Assembly (NCBI GenBank): GCA_963703605.1
Contig: CAVPFC010000048.1
Coordinates: 62,001 to 126,000 of the forward strand
Source: DASXKD01 sp963703605
GTDB taxonomy: Bacteria > Actinomycetota > Actinomycetes > Streptosporangiales > Streptosporangiaceae
Reading direction: 5' to 3'
DNA: 64,000 bases
Of the stretch, positions 53,042 to 62,914 are shown piece after piece (positions within the stretch are counted from its first letter, which is position 1; each line of letters starts with the position of its first letter). Made by a program: the position numbers and the translations under genes. The notes below the pieces were generated by a model. That model saw only the letters and a list, made by a program, of their open reading frames with translations, ran no database searches and had not been told where the DNA came from.

Positions 53042-54205
53042 TCACTGGGCGCGCTTGCCCGGGCCACGGGAGTGCGCCCGGCCCGTCCCGCGGTCCACCG
53101 GCCGGCCCCGGATGGCGCCGTCCCGCACCGGCCCCTCCGCGTCCGCGATCCGCGCCTCGTAGGCGGCGTACGCGTTCACGATGTCCCCCACCAGCCGGTG
53201 CCGGACCACATCGTGGCTGGTCAGCCGCACAAACTGGATGTCCTCGATGTCATCGAGGATGTCCTGGACCAGCCGCAGGCCGCTGGCCTGGCCCACGGGC
53301 AGGTCCACCTGGGTGATGTCGCCGGTGACCACCATGCGGGAGCCGAAGCCGAGCCGGGTCAGGAACATCTTCATCTGCTCGGCCGAGGTGTTCTGCGCCT
53401 CGTCCAGGATGATGAACGAGTCGTTCAGCGTCCGGCCGCGCATGTAGGCGAGCGGCGCGACCTCGATCGTGCCCGCCGACATCAGCCGTGGGATCGAGTC
53501 GGGGTCCAGCATGTCGTGCAGCGCGTCGTACAGCGGGCGCAGATACGGGTCGATCTTCTCGTACAGCGTGCCGGGCAGGAAGCCAAGGCGCTCCCCCGCC
53601 TCCACGGCGGGCCGGGTGAGGATGATCCGGTTGACCTCCTTGGCCTGCAGCGCCTTGACCGCCTTGGCCATCGCCAGGTACGTCTTCCCGGTGCCGGCCG
53701 GGCCGATGCAGAACACGATCGTGTGCTGATCGATGGCATCCACGTAGCGCTTCTGGTTAAGCGTTTTGGGGCGGATTGTCCGGCCCCGCGAGGACAGGAT
53801 GTCCAGGGAAAGCACCTCGGCGGGGCGGACGCCCGATTTACGGCGGAGCATGGAGATGACGCGTTCCACCACGCCCGGCGCCAGTTCCGCGCCGCCGGCC
53901 AGCAGCGCGGTCATTTCCTCGAACAACTGCGCGACAAGGGCGGTTTCCGGCGGGGTGCCGGTAATGGTGATCTCGTTGCCCCGGACGTGGATATCGGCCT
54001 CGAAAGAGCTCTCGATCACGTGCAGCAGCTCGTCATGTGACCCCAGCAGGCTGACCATCGAGTGATCGTCGGGAATGACGACCTTGACCTGGGTACTGAC
54101 GGCGGCAGGCTCTTCACGAGGGGCCCCGCCCTGGGTCCGGCGCCGGGGCTCACGGGAGGTGTCAGTCAATTCCTTCGTCTCCGCCTGGCATGGGCACTCG
54201 CCCAC
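53042..54205 (-). CDS. phoH: PhoH-like ATPase
   Basis: A 387-residue protein from GTG 54205 (GAGGG ribosome site). An N-terminal KH-like part (SMVSLLGSHDELLHVIESSF) precedes the PhoH NTPase. Walker A is VFCIGPAGTGKTYLAMAKAV, Walker B is SFIILDEAQNTSAEQMKM, and the later motif is MVVTGDITQVDLP. The C-terminal 30 residues are Arg/Gly-rich. It acts with YbeY in rRNA maturation. Confidence 0.92.
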   Translation of the reverse strand: MGECPCQAETKELTDTSREPRRRTQGGAPREEPAAVSTQVKVVIPDDHSMVSLLGSHDELLHVIESSFEADIHVRGNEITITGTPPETALVAQLFEEMTALLAGGAELAPGVVERVISMLRRKSGVRPAEVLSLDILSSRGRTIRPKTLNQKRYVDAIDQHTIVFCIGPAGTGKTYLAMAKAVKALQAKEVNRIILTRPAVEAGERLGFLPGTLYEKIDPYLRPLYDALHDMLDPDSIPRLMSAGTIEVAPLAYMRGRTLNDSFIILDEAQNTSAEQMKMFLTRLGFGSRMVVTGDITQVDLPVGQASGLRLVQDILDDIEDIQFVRLTSHDVVRHRLVGDIVNAYAAYEARIADAEGPVRDGAIRGRPVDRGTGRAHSRGPGKRAQ

Positions 54206-54246
54206 ACATCGCTGCCCTCATGCTATCCGCCAGGACCGCCATCCGG

Positions 54247-54591
54247 TCAGCCCGGCGGCCAGCCCAGCCGCCTGCCACCGAGCAGGTGCGCGTGCACGTG
54301 GAACACCGTCTGGCCGGCCTCGGGCCCGGTGTTGAAGACGACGCGGTAACCGCCGTCCGCGATGCCCTCCGCCTCGGCTACCCGGTGTGCCTGGGCCGCC
54401 ACCTCGGCCAGCAGCCCGGGGTCGGCGCCGGCGAGGGCGGCCAGGGTGGGATGGTGATCCTTGGGGATGATCAGGATGTGCGTCGGGGCCTGCGGGTTGA
54501 TGTCACGAAATGCGATGGTACGGTCGCTTTCGGCCACCACGTCGGCCGGGATGTCGCCCGCGACGATCTTGCAGAAGAGGCAGTCAGCCAC
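54247..54591 (-). CDS. HIT-family hydrolase
   Basis: A 114-residue protein with the histidine triad TVFHVHAHLLGG near its C-terminus and the N-terminal CLFCKIVAGDIPADVV motif of the Hint/HinT type (with a CxxC). It hydrolyses nucleoside phosphoramidates or AMP-linked compounds. It lies directly upstream of phoH, as in many actinobacteria. Confidence 0.9.
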   Translation of the reverse strand: MADCLFCKIVAGDIPADVVAESDRTIAFRDINPQAPTHILIIPKDHHPTLAALAGADPGLLAEVAAQAHRVAEAEGIADGGYRVVFNTGPEAGQTVFHVHAHLLGGRRLGWPPG

Positions 54592-54823
54592 CGGGCAATC
54601 CTAGCCTGACCGCGCGCTCACTCTCCGGATATGGCCTCCATGACCGACTCTCGACCTATATCGTTGAGTCGTTGCGAAGTCATGGCGCACGCCCCGAGGT
54701 GCATGGCCCGGCAGAGCGGTTTCGACCGTGTACCCCTGGTGCGACGCCCAGGCAGGGGCCAGAGCAGGCGCGAAGCATGATTCGTTCGTGGGGGGTACCA
54801 ATCCTTGAGGTCAGGCCGCGGCC

Positions 54824-55435
54824 GTGGAATCTGCTCGCAATTCCAACGTGACCGCAGGTGAACCGGATGCCGTCCCGGCGCGTCCCATACACGTGACCGA
54901 CACCCTGCTGGCAGGAGCCACGCTGGATCCGGTCGCAAAGGAATGGGACGCAACCCGGGCAGTCACCGCGATCTACAGCACGCACTATCGGTCGCTGGTC
55001 CGGCTGGCGGTCCTCTTGGTTCGCGATGTGGCCACCGCGGAGGAAGTGGTGCAGGACTCTTTCATCGCCATGCACGGCGCGTGGCGGCGACTGCGGGACA
55101 GCGACAAGGCGCTGTCCTACCTGCGCCAGTCCGTGGTGAACCGGTCCCGGTCGGTGCTCCGGCACCGGGTTGTGGTGGACCGGAACGCGCCCAAGCCCGC
55201 ACCGGACATGCCCAGCGCAGAACAAGGCGCGCTCTCCCTGCTCGAGCGCTCCGCGGTGATCTCGGCACTGCGCACGCTGCCCCCGCGCCAGCGGGAGGCA
55301 CTCGTGCTCAAGTACTACGCCGATCTCTCCGAAGCACAGATCGCCGCCACCATGGGGATCAGCCAAGGTGCGGTCAAGAGCCACACCGCGCGGGGCATGG
55401 CGTCTTTGCGGACCGTCTTGGAGTTGGACACGTGA
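54824..55435 (+). CDS. ECF sigma factor (SigE-family type)
   Basis: A 203-residue sigma factor from GTG 54824. Region 2 is VTAIYSTHYRSLVRLAVLLV, then ATAEEVVQDSFIAMHGAWRR. Region 4 is LPPRQREALVLKYYADLSEA, then MGISQGAVKSHTARGMASL. It is very similar to the sigma at 25578-26270. The next gene, 40 bases on, codes for a single-pass membrane protein with a Ser/Pro/Thr-rich outer tail. It is therefore probably a sigma/anti-sigma-type pair. Confidence 0.8.
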   Translation: MESARNSNVTAGEPDAVPARPIHVTDTLLAGATLDPVAKEWDATRAVTAIYSTHYRSLVRLAVLLVRDVATAEEVVQDSFIAMHGAWRRLRDSDKALSYLRQSVVNRSRSVLRHRVVVDRNAPKPAPDMPSAEQGALSLLERSAVISALRTLPPRQREALVLKYYADLSEAQIAATMGISQGAVKSHTARGMASLRTVLELDT

Positions 55436-55475
55436 CGATGGCCAGGGGGGCCGACGGCGGCCTGGAGCGAGGGGC

Positions 55476-56371
55476 ATGACACGACCGGATCGCGACTACG
55501 ACGACATTCTCAGCCGCGTGTTGCATTCAACGTTGGAGCCGATCGAGCCGGCCGGTGACGGCCTGGCGAAGATCCAACGGCGAATCGCGGAGCCTTGGCT
55601 CAAGCGGCAGTGGTCGTTGCTTCGCATGGAGCTCTCGGCCCTGGGGTGGCTCGTCGCCGTCCGCAGTGAGCCGCTGCTCACCCGGGGCAGGTCGCGCCTT
55701 GCCGCCCTCAGGACGGGCTCACGGCGCCGGCCGCGGCCGCGCGCGGAGCCTTCGGCGCCGCCGCCACGCGGGCTTCATTCGGCCGGCGTTACGACTGGGC
55801 CCACCGCGGCAGGGCCGGCGACACCGGCCTGCGCCGGTGGCTCGGCCCGACCATCGCGTGGCTCCGGCCGACCCTGGCCGTGGCCGGAGCCGTGGTCATC
55901 GTCGTGGCCGGCGTCTTCGCGCTGGGACGGTTCCACACGGTCTTCGCCCCCGCCGGCAGCAGCAGCCGCCCCGGCTCGGTCGCCCAGGGCGGTACCTCGG
56001 GGCACCCCGCGAGAAACGGGCACGGCAACAGGCTGACGCCGCCCGGCCAGCCGCAGGGCAAGTCCCCGAATGGCAAAAGGGGCGGCAGGACGCGAAACAA
56101 GACAAACGCCTCGCCGTCGGCCACCTGCAACCCGACGCCGAGCCCGTCGGCGAGCGTAAGCCCGACCACGTCGCCCTCGCCGACGCCGACCCCGACGTCA
56201 TCGCCGACTTCGTCGCCGACCGCGAGCCCGTCGCCGTCGCCGACCCAGACCAGCGGCCCGCAGTTCGGCACCAACGGCGGCGCAGCCGACACGGCGGTCG
56301 TCACCGGCTCCCGCGGGACCGCCGCAAGCTGCAACGGCCCGGTCAACGGCCAGGACAGGCACGCGGCCTGA
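55476..56371 (+). CDS. Single-pass membrane protein, putative anti-sigma partner (one frameshift)
   Basis: From ATG 55476 the protein starts TRPDRDYDDILSRVLHSTLE, a cytoplasmic helix-rich part. The frame shifts near 55747. The second frame has GLRRWLGPTIAWLRPTLAVA, then VAGAVVIVVAGVFALGRFHT, a membrane helix at about residue 140. A disordered outer tail of Ser/Pro/Thr (SPSASVSPTTSPSPTPTPTS) follows, then a short end with two Cys. Its position after an ECF sigma gene suggests a sigma-binding membrane protein; no zinc motif is present. Both frames together give a protein of about 298 residues. Confidence 0.55.
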
Positions 56372-56381
56372 CCCGCCGGCC

Positions 56382-56445
56382 CCGGCGCCTGAGGTCAGCC
56401 CTGGCGCCTGAGGTCCGCCCCGGCGCCTGAGGTCAGCCCCAGCGC
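56382..56445. repeat. 19-bp tandem repeat (3.4 units) at the rsmE 3' end
   Basis: Units CCGGCGCCTGAGGTCAGCC, one variant starting CTGGCGCC, then the first form again, and a partial fourth. The array spans the gap between the membrane gene and rsmE and codes for the last residues of RsmE. Confidence 0.8.
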
Positions 56446-57188
56446 CCGCAGCGGCTGGCCACGACCGTGGCCGCCACCAGGCCCGCCGAGGACGTCCGCA
56501 GCACGGCGGGGCCCAGGTGGGCGGCGACGGCGCCCGCGCGGGTCAGCTCCGCCGCCTCGGCCGGGCTGACGCCGCCCTCCGGGCCCACGATCATCACGAT
56601 GTCGCCGGAGCCCGGCAGCTCCAGTTCGCTGAGCGGCACCGGTGCCGCCGGGTCGAGCAGCACGGCCAGGCTGGCCGGCGCGACGCGGGCCGCCACCGCC
56701 CCGGTCCCGGTCGGCCCGGTCACCTCGGGCAGCCAGGCGCGGCGCGCCTGTTTGGTGGCCTCCCGGGCGGCCGCCCGCCAGCGGGCCAGCGCCCGGTCGC
56801 CGCGCTCACCCTGCCAGCGGGTGACGCAGCGCTGCGCCGCCCAGGGCACGATCACATCCACGCCGCCCTCGGTCATCAGGTCCACCGCCAGCGGGCCGTG
56901 CTCGCCCTTGGGCAGCGCCTGGACCACGACGAGCGCCGGATCCGGGCGCGGCTCGTGCCGCCGGGCCAGGACGGACAGCTCCAGCGCGCCCGGCCGGGTG
57001 CCGGTGACCACGCAGTCGGCGACCAGCCCGGCGCCGTCGGTCAGGTCCACCCGCTCCCCCGCGGCCAGCCGCCGCACCGTGGCGGCGTGCCGCCCCTCGG
57101 GGCCGTCCAGCACGATGAGGTCAGCGGCCAGGGCCGCCGGCTCGCTGAGAAAGACCGGTGGCCGCGCGTCCCCGCCCGCGCTGGCCAC
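56433..57188 (-). CDS. rsmE: 16S rRNA (uracil1498-N3)-methyltransferase
   Basis: A 251-residue SPOUT-class methyltransferase. The N-terminal PUA-like part has VLDGPEGRHAATVRRLAAGE. The knot domain has LAVDLMTEGGVDVIVPW, RCVTRWQGERGDRALARWRA, ATKQARRAWLPEV and MIVGPEGGVSPAEAAELTRA. LGPAVLRTSSAGLVAATVV forms the SAM-binding trefoil end. It begins with GTG overlapping the dnaJ stop (TAGTG). The 3' end lies in the tandem repeat. Confidence 0.92.
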   Translation of the reverse strand: MASAGGDARPPVFLSEPAALAADLIVLDGPEGRHAATVRRLAAGERVDLTDGAGLVADCVVTGTRPGALELSVLARRHEPRPDPALVVVQALPKGEHGPLAVDLMTEGGVDVIVPWAAQRCVTRWQGERGDRALARWRAAAREATKQARRAWLPEVTGPTGTGAVAARVAPASLAVLLDPAAPVPLSELELPGSGDIVMIVGPEGGVSPAEAAELTRAGAVAAHLGPAVLRTSSAGLVAATVVASRCGRWG

Positions 57189-58319
57189 TAGCGGCCGTTG
57201 AAGGCGTCCCGCAGCCGGGAGAAGAACCCTTGCTGGCCGGGGGCGAACCGGCCGGGCGGCGTCTCCTCGGCGCGCAGCTTCGCCAGCTGCCTGACCAGGC
57301 CTTCCTGCTCATCGTCGAGCTTGGTGGGCGTCTCGACGGTGACGTGAATAATCAGGTCGCCGCGGCCCGAGCTGTTCAGGTGCCGCACGCCCAGCCCGTA
57401 CATGGGCAGCACCTGACCGGACTGGGTACCGGGGCGGATGTCGAGGTCCTTGGCGCCGTCCAGCGTCTCCACCGTCAGCGAGGCCCCGAGGGCGGCGGCG
57501 GTCATCGGGATCGTCACGGTGCAGTGCAGGTCGTCCGCCTCCCGCTCGAAGATCGGGTGCGGCCGCTGGACGATCTCCAGGAACAGGTCGCCGGGAGGGC
57601 CGCCGCCGGGGCCGACCTCGCCCTCGCCGGCCAGCTGGATGTGGGTCCCGTCCTCCACCCCCGCGGGAATGCGCACCTTGATCGTGCGGCGGGTGCGGAC
57701 CCGCCCGTCGGCGTCGCACTCCGGGCACGGCCGGCGGATGATTGTGCCGAAGCCGCCGCAGGCGGGACAGGGCCGTGACGTCATCACCTGGCCGAGGAAC
57801 GACCGGGTCACGTGGCTGACCTCGCCGCGGCCGCCACACACGTCGCAGGTTTCCGGGTGGGTTCCCGGCGCGGTGCCCTCCCCGGAGCAGGTCGGGCAGA
57901 CCACCGCGGTGTCCACGGCCATCTCCTTGGTCGCGCCGAACGCGCACTCGGACAGGTCGAGATCCACCCGGATGGTCGCGTTCCGGCCGCGCCTGGCCCG
58001 GCTGCGCGGCCCACGGGTCGCCGCGCCCTGGCCGAAGAAGGCGTCCATGATGTCGCTGAACGGGAACCCGGCACCGAAGCCGCCCGGGCCAGGCGCCGGG
58101 GCGCGCGAACGGATCCGCGCCGAGGTCGTACATCTGGCGCTTCTCGGCGTCGGACAGCACCTCGTAGGCCTGGGTGATCTCCTTGAACCGCTCCTGGGTG
58201 CGGACGTCGGGGTTGACGTCCGGGTGCAGCTCCCGGGCCAGCCGCCGGTAGGCCTTCTTGATGTCGTCGCCGCTGGCGTCACGCGGCACGCCGAGGACGG
58301 CGTAGTAGTCGTTCGCCAC
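57188..58319 (-). CDS. dnaJ: Chaperone DnaJ (one frameshift)
   Basis: From GTG 58319 the J domain is clear (DYYAVLGVPRDASGDDIKKA, then the HPD motif in ELHPDVNPD). Just after YDLGADPFAR, near 58095, the frame changes. The rest then reads PAPGPGGFGAGFPFSDIMDA, the four CxxCxGxG zinc repeats (CPTCSGEG, CDVCGGRG, CPACGGFG, CPECDADG) and the C-terminal substrate-binding domain. The full length is about 377 residues, normal for DnaJ. The break is a one-base shift in a C-rich run of an important gene. A sequence error is the simplest reading. It is co-transcribed with hrcA (start overlaps its stop, TAGTG). Confidence 0.88.
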
Positions 58320-59335
58320 TATGACCCCGCCAGAATCTGGCCCACGTAGCGCGCCACGGCGCGGACCGCTCCGATGTTCGTTGGGTAGTCCATCCGGGTC
58401 GGGCCGATCACGCCGAGCCGCGCCAGCGCCTGGTCACCGGACCCGCCGTAGGCGGCGGCCACGAGCGACGTGCTGCGCAGCCCCTCGACCTGGTTCTCCG
58501 CCCCGATCCGGATGGTGACCGACGCTTCGCCGGCCGACTCACCCAGCAACCGCATCAATACCATCTGCTCCTCAAGCGATTCGAGGACCTCGTGAAGCCC
58601 CTGGGAGAAGTCGGCCGGGGTCAGGTTCGCGGCACCGCCCACCATCACCCGCTCCTCGTGACGCTCGGCGAGGGTGTCGAGTATCACGGAAAAAACCGCC
58701 ACGGCGTTCTGCCTGTCTTCCGGCTGGACCCGCTCGGGCAGGTCGGCGATCAGCGAGGAGGCCTCGCCGAGGCGCCGCCCATCGAGGCAGGCGTTGAGCA
58801 GCGCGCGGAGGTGCGCCACCGCCGCCTCGTCGATGGCCTCGGGGAGTTCCACGGAGCGCTGCTCCACCCGCGCGGAGTCGGTGATCAGCACCACCAGCAG
58901 CCGCTTTGCCGCGATCGGCACCAGCTCGATGTGCCGGACCGCCGCCCGGGTCAGCGACGGGTACTGGACCAGCGCCACCTGCCGGGTGAGCTGCGCCAGC
59001 AGCCGCACCGTCCGCATGACCACGTCGTCGAGGTCGTAGGCGCCGGCCAGGAAGGTCTCGATGGCCCGCCGCTCGGCCGCCGACAGGGGCTTGATCCCCG
59101 TCAGGCGGTCCACGAACAGCCGGTAGCCCTTGTCGGTGGGGATCCGCCCGGCGCTCGTGTGCGGCTGGGTGATGTACCCCTCCGCCTCGAGCACGGCCAT
59201 GTCGTTGCGGATCGTCGCCGGTGACACGTCCAGGTGGTACCGGTCCACGAGTGCCTTCGAGCCGACCGGCTCCATCGTGGAGACATAGTCGTGGACGATG
59301 GCGCGGAGGACCGCGAGCTTCCTGTCGTCAAGCAC
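58319..59335 (-). CDS. hrcA: Heat-inducible transcription repressor HrcA
   Basis: A 338-residue repressor from GTG 59335 (GGGAGG upstream). The N-terminal winged helix (LRAIVHDYVSTMEPVGSKAL, SPATIRNDMAVLEAEGYITQ, HTSAGRIPTDKGYRLFVD) binds CIRCE, and one such operator lies 12 bases upstream of the start. The C-terminal domain (VEGLRSTSLVAAAYGGSGDQ, LGVIGPTRMDYPTNIGAVRA) is typical. HrcA represses dnaJ and its own gene until heat stress. Genes hrcA, dnaJ and rsmE follow each other with overlapping or touching ends. Confidence 0.95.
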   Translation of the reverse strand: MLDDRKLAVLRAIVHDYVSTMEPVGSKALVDRYHLDVSPATIRNDMAVLEAEGYITQPHTSAGRIPTDKGYRLFVDRLTGIKPLSAAERRAIETFLAGAYDLDDVVMRTVRLLAQLTRQVALVQYPSLTRAAVRHIELVPIAAKRLLVVLITDSARVEQRSVELPEAIDEAAVAHLRALLNACLDGRRLGEASSLIADLPERVQPEDRQNAVAVFSVILDTLAERHEERVMVGGAANLTPADFSQGLHEVLESLEEQMVLMRLLGESAGEASVTIRIGAENQVEGLRSTSLVAAAYGGSGDQALARLGVIGPTRMDYPTNIGAVRAVARYVGQILAGS

Positions 59336-59347
59336 GTGCCCACCTCC

Positions 59348-59374
59348 CTAGCACTCCATCATCCAGAGTGCCAA
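59348..59374 (-). promoter_or_regulatory. CIRCE operator of hrcA-dnaJ
   Basis: CTAGCACTC-N9-GAGTGCCAA matches the CIRCE consensus TTAGCACTC-N9-GAGTGCTAA with one difference in each arm. It lies between the promoter and the start of hrcA. Confidence 0.9.
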
Positions 59375-59379
59375 TTCTA
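59374..59379 (-). promoter_or_regulatory. hrcA promoter -10 box
   Basis: TAGAAT on the minus strand touches the upstream edge of CIRCE, so bound HrcA would cover the transcription start. A convincing -35 box was not found at the standard distance. Confidence 0.5.
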
Positions 59380-59690
59380 TGGCGGACTGGGCCACAACGG
59401 GACCGGTGAATCCCAACCAGCGTGTCAGCGGCGGGCCGCACCAGTCCCGCTGATCCGGTAGTTTCCTGCTGAGCTTCCCTGATGAGCTGGCCTGCGCGGG
59501 TGCACGGGGCCCGGCAGGCCGGCCCACCATCGGCGGAAGCACAACACCGGCTCGTCGGGGGAAACGGGCGGAGGATGCGCGTCGTGGTGACTACCTGCGC
59601 ACAACACATGGTGATTCCGGAAGGAGCGGGCCGGCCCGGAGGGCCGCCCGGGGTCCCGGGGCATGGCCGGCGGCCCCGCGGGGAATCGGT

Positions 59691-60759
59691 GTGGGAGAAA
59701 TGGCTGAGGAGCAGATGAGCCGGCACCCGTCCGAGCCGCCCGCGGACTGGCTGTCCTCCGCCGGGGAGGCGACGGCGCGCCCCGCGCCGGGCGAGGCCCT
59801 GCCGCAGCGCCCCGCGCCGCCCGCGCCGCGGTCCGGGTACCCGTACCGCGGCCACCGCGGCAACGGCCAGGGCGGCAACGGGCAGGAGCCGCAACGGCCA
59901 GGGCGGCAACGGGGAGCGCCGCGGGGAGCACCTGTTCGCGCCGGGCTACCCCCTGCCGCCGCCGGGCTACCCGCAGCCCCCGCCGGGCTACCCGGCCATG
60001 CCCGACTATCCGCCGATGCCGGACTACCCGCCGGCGCCCGGCTATCCACCCGGGACGGGCTACCTGAGCGCTCCTGAGTACCCCGGCTACCCGCCGGCTT
60101 ACGCTGCCGCGGGCACCGCGGAGCCGGGCTACCCCGGCTACCCACCAGCCCCGGGCGGCGAGGCTGGCCAGGCCATCGACCACGACGAGTACGCCGCGAC
60201 CCACGGCGGCTACAGGCCCGCCCGGGAGGAGGGCTACCGTCCGAGCGAGAACGACCTCGATCCGCACGGCCTTGTCCCCAGCGAGTACGGCGTCGTCTAC
60301 GACGACTACGGCCGGCCGCACGGGGTGCCGACCGGGCCCCCGCCGGACGCCCGCGCCCCGTTCGGCCCGGCGGCCGCCGGGCCCAGCGCCGCCGCGGCGC
60401 TGCGATCCGGCGACTCCGCCCGCTGGGCCATGCTCGCCTACCTGACCGTGCCGCTGTTCGGCTTCGCCGTCCCGCTGGGGGTCTACCTGCGCGCCCGGCG
60501 CGGACCGGGCTGGACCAGGGCGCACGCGGCCCAGGCGCTGAACGTCTGGATCACCACGGCCAGCTACGGCATCTCGGCCGTGATCATGGGCACGATGCTG
60601 GCGCTCGACTCGCCGCAGGTCGCGCTCGTCGTGTTCGGCCCGGTGTTGGCCGGCCTGTGGCTGGTCGCGCTCGCGTTCCTGGTCCGGGCGGCCACCGCGG
60701 CGAGCCGGGGCCATGACTACACCTTTCCCCGCTGGCTCTGCTCCAGGGTCGTCCGCTAA
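59691..60759 (+). CDS. DUF4870-family membrane protein with Pro/Tyr/Gly repeats (one frameshift)
   Basis: The N-terminal part in one frame (EEQMSRHPSEPPADWLSSAG) shifts near 59890 to the frame of the long Pro/Tyr/Gly region. That region has repeats such as PGYP and PDYPPM, about 12 copies. An acidic stretch (EAGQAIDHDEYAATHGGYRP) follows. The C-terminal 100 residues form the DUF4870 membrane domain: RWAMLAYLTVPLFGFAVPLG, GPGWTRAHAAQALNVWITTA, and three more hydrophobic segments. The function is unknown; Pro-rich DUF4870 proteins are common in actinobacteria. The end converges on hemW. Confidence 0.65.
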
Positions 60760-60779
60760 CGGCCCCACGCGGGCCCGAG

Positions 60780-62046
60780 CTAGCGCGCGCGCATGGGGAG
60801 CTCCGGAGTCGTCCCCGGGGTCGCAGAGTTCGGTCAGCCCGCGGATGACCAGGTCCGCGAGCAGCCGTCCCCGCCGGGTGAGGACCACCCGCCCGGCCTC
60901 GTGCGCCGCCGGGTCCGCCAGCCCGTCCGCGACGGCCTGGACGGCCGCCGACCGGCCGGCCGGCTCGAGTTCCGCCACGGGGCAGCCCTCGGCGAGGCGG
61001 GTCAGCAGCAGGATCCGCTCGAAACGCCGTTCGCGTTCGGTCAAAATCTCCCGTGCCTGCGCGGGGCTTTCGCCGGCCGACAAACGCGCGGCGTACGCGG
61101 ACGGGTGCCGCACGTTCCACCACCTCGTCCCGCCAACGTGGCTGTGCGCGCCCGGCCCGACGCCCCACCAGTCCCCGCTGGCCCAGTAGAGCAGGTTGTG
61201 CCGGCACCGCGCCTCCGGCCCCGCCGCCCAGTTGGAGACCTCGTACCAGCGCAGCCCGGCCGCGGACAGCAGGTCGTCGGCGGCCAGGTAGCGGTCGGCC
61301 ATCGCGTCGTCGTCGGGCGGGGGGATCTCGCCGCGCCGGATCCGGGCCGCCAGCCGGGTGCCCTCCTCCACGATCAGCGCGTACGCGGAGATGTGGTCCG
61401 GCTCCGCGGCCAGCGCGGCGGTCACCGACTCCCGCCAGTCCGCGTCGCTCTCCCCCGGCGTGCCGTAGATCAGGTCCAGGCTGACGTGCTCGAACCCGGC
61501 GGCGCGGGCCCACCGGGCGCACGCGGCGGGCCGGCCCGGCTGGTGCACCCGGTCGAGGACGGCGAGCACGTGCGGGGCCGCGCTCTGCATGCCCAGCGAG
61601 ATCCGGGTGATCCCGGCCGCCCGCAGGCCCGCCAGCGACCGCTCGTCCACGGTCTCGGGATTGGCCTCGACGGTTACCTCGCAGCCGGGCGCGAGCCCGA
61701 ACTCCCCGTCGATCGCCCGCAGCATCGCGGCGAGGTCCCCGGCCGGCAGCAGCGTGGGCGTCCCGCCGCCGAAAAACACCGTCGCCGCCGGCGGCGCGGC
61801 GGGCCCGAGCACCCGGCGGGCGAAGCTGACCTCGGCGGCCGCCAGGCTGGCGTAGGAGTCACGGCTGGCCCCGTTGCCGAGTTCGGCGGCGGTGTAGGTG
61901 TTGAAGTCGCAGTAGCCGCACCTGGTTTGGCAGAAGGGCACATGCACATAGATGCCAAACGGCTGGCGCCCCAGCCTCTGCGCCGCCCCCTCGGGCAGTC
62001 TTCCGTGGCTGGGCGCCGGGTCACCGGCTGGCGGCGCGCCCGGCAC
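60780..62046 (-). CDS. hemW: Radical SAM heme chaperone HemW (end uncertain)
   Basis: From GTG 62046 (GGAGG upstream) the protein has the radical SAM cluster motif PFCQTRCGYCDF (CxxxCxxC) and GGGTPTLLP. VEANPETVDERSLAGLRAAG and ISLGMQSAAPHVLAVLDRVH follow, then CRHNLLYWASGDWWGVGPGA in the C-terminal HemW domain. Normal homology ends around VVLTRRGRLLADLVIRGLTE. The frame then lacks a stop and stays open to 59425. A one-base shift would give ELPMRAR and a stop at 60780, which I take as the real end, about 422 residues. HemW inserts heme into client proteins. Confidence 0.85.
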
Positions 62047-62097
62047 GTGGCCCTCCGGTGTCCCCGCCGCGCGGACGGCCGGTGCGGCGTGACGGGT

Positions 62098-62745
62098 TCA
62101 CGGGGCCAGCACCGCCCGGCCCAGCACCACGGCGGCGACCTCGTCCCACTTGGCACCGCGGCCCTGCACCCGCAGCAGCCGCCGCATCAGCTCGGCGTCG
62201 CCGTAGTACGCGGCCATCGCCTCCGCGAGCGTGACCCGCACCGCCGGGCGGCCGAGCACCTCGAGCGCGTCCCCGGCGCCGACCGTGCCCTCCTGGAGCA
62301 CCCGCAGGTAGGCCCCGGGCCGCCCCGCGTCGGCGAACCGTTTGACCCAGCGCCGCTCGTCCACCCAGCCCGCGAACACCACGCACGGGATGCGCGGCGA
62401 GGTGACCTGGACCACGGCCGTGCCGAGCTGCCAGACCTCGCCGATCAGCGCACCGGTGACGTCCAGGCCGCCGGTCGTGATGTTCTCGCCGAACTCGCCG
62501 TTGACCAGTTCGCGGGCCAGCCGCTCCACCCACCAGTCCAGGTCCTCCCGGGCGTAGGCGTACAGCGCCTGCTCGCGGCCCCCGTGGTTCTCGGTGTCGG
62601 CCACCTCGTCGCCGTCGAGGCCGAGCCAGCCAACTTCGACCGGGCCGGTCACCGGGCGCTTGTCGATGGCCGACCGGCCGACCTGGCCCCAGGGCGCGTC
62701 CTTGCAACGGCCGGCGTTTACCGAGATCACGCGAGGGTTACTCAC
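62098..62745 (-). CDS. MOSC-domain protein
   Basis: A 215-residue protein. MOSC-type beta-barrel features are GDEVADTENHGGREQALYAY, FGENITTGGLDVTGALIGEV, and SPRIPCVVFAGWVDERRWVK, which carries the conserved Cys of the family. The C-terminal helical part (LAEAMAAYYGDAELMRRLLR) matches the 3-alpha domain seen in YiiM-like proteins. MOSC proteins handle molybdopterin-related sulfur or hydroxylamine-type reductions. The exact partner is unknown. Confidence 0.8.
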   Translation of the reverse strand: MSNPRVISVNAGRCKDAPWGQVGRSAIDKRPVTGPVEVGWLGLDGDEVADTENHGGREQALYAYAREDLDWWVERLARELVNGEFGENITTGGLDVTGALIGEVWQLGTAVVQVTSPRIPCVVFAGWVDERRWVKRFADAGRPGAYLRVLQEGTVGAGDALEVLGRPAVRVTLAEAMAAYYGDAELMRRLLRVQGRGAKWDEVAAVVLGRAVLAP

Positions 62746-62914
62746 ACCAGGGACGCTAGCCGAACGCCCGGCCTGTCAGCGAACCAGAAACCCGCCCAGA
62801 CCATAAAGCGGGCGCCCGGGGCGGTTCATGATGCTTCCGGGCGGGTCCCGCCAGCCGCCGGGCCGGCTTATCCTGAGGGCGGGTACCCAGGAACTCCGGG
62901 GGTTGGAGGCACCG

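Noticed and set aside
59425..60700. C-terminal extension of HemW as a real domain
   Set aside because: It is the antisense of a DUF4870 gene with clear membrane domains, and its composition is Arg/Pro-rich without pattern.
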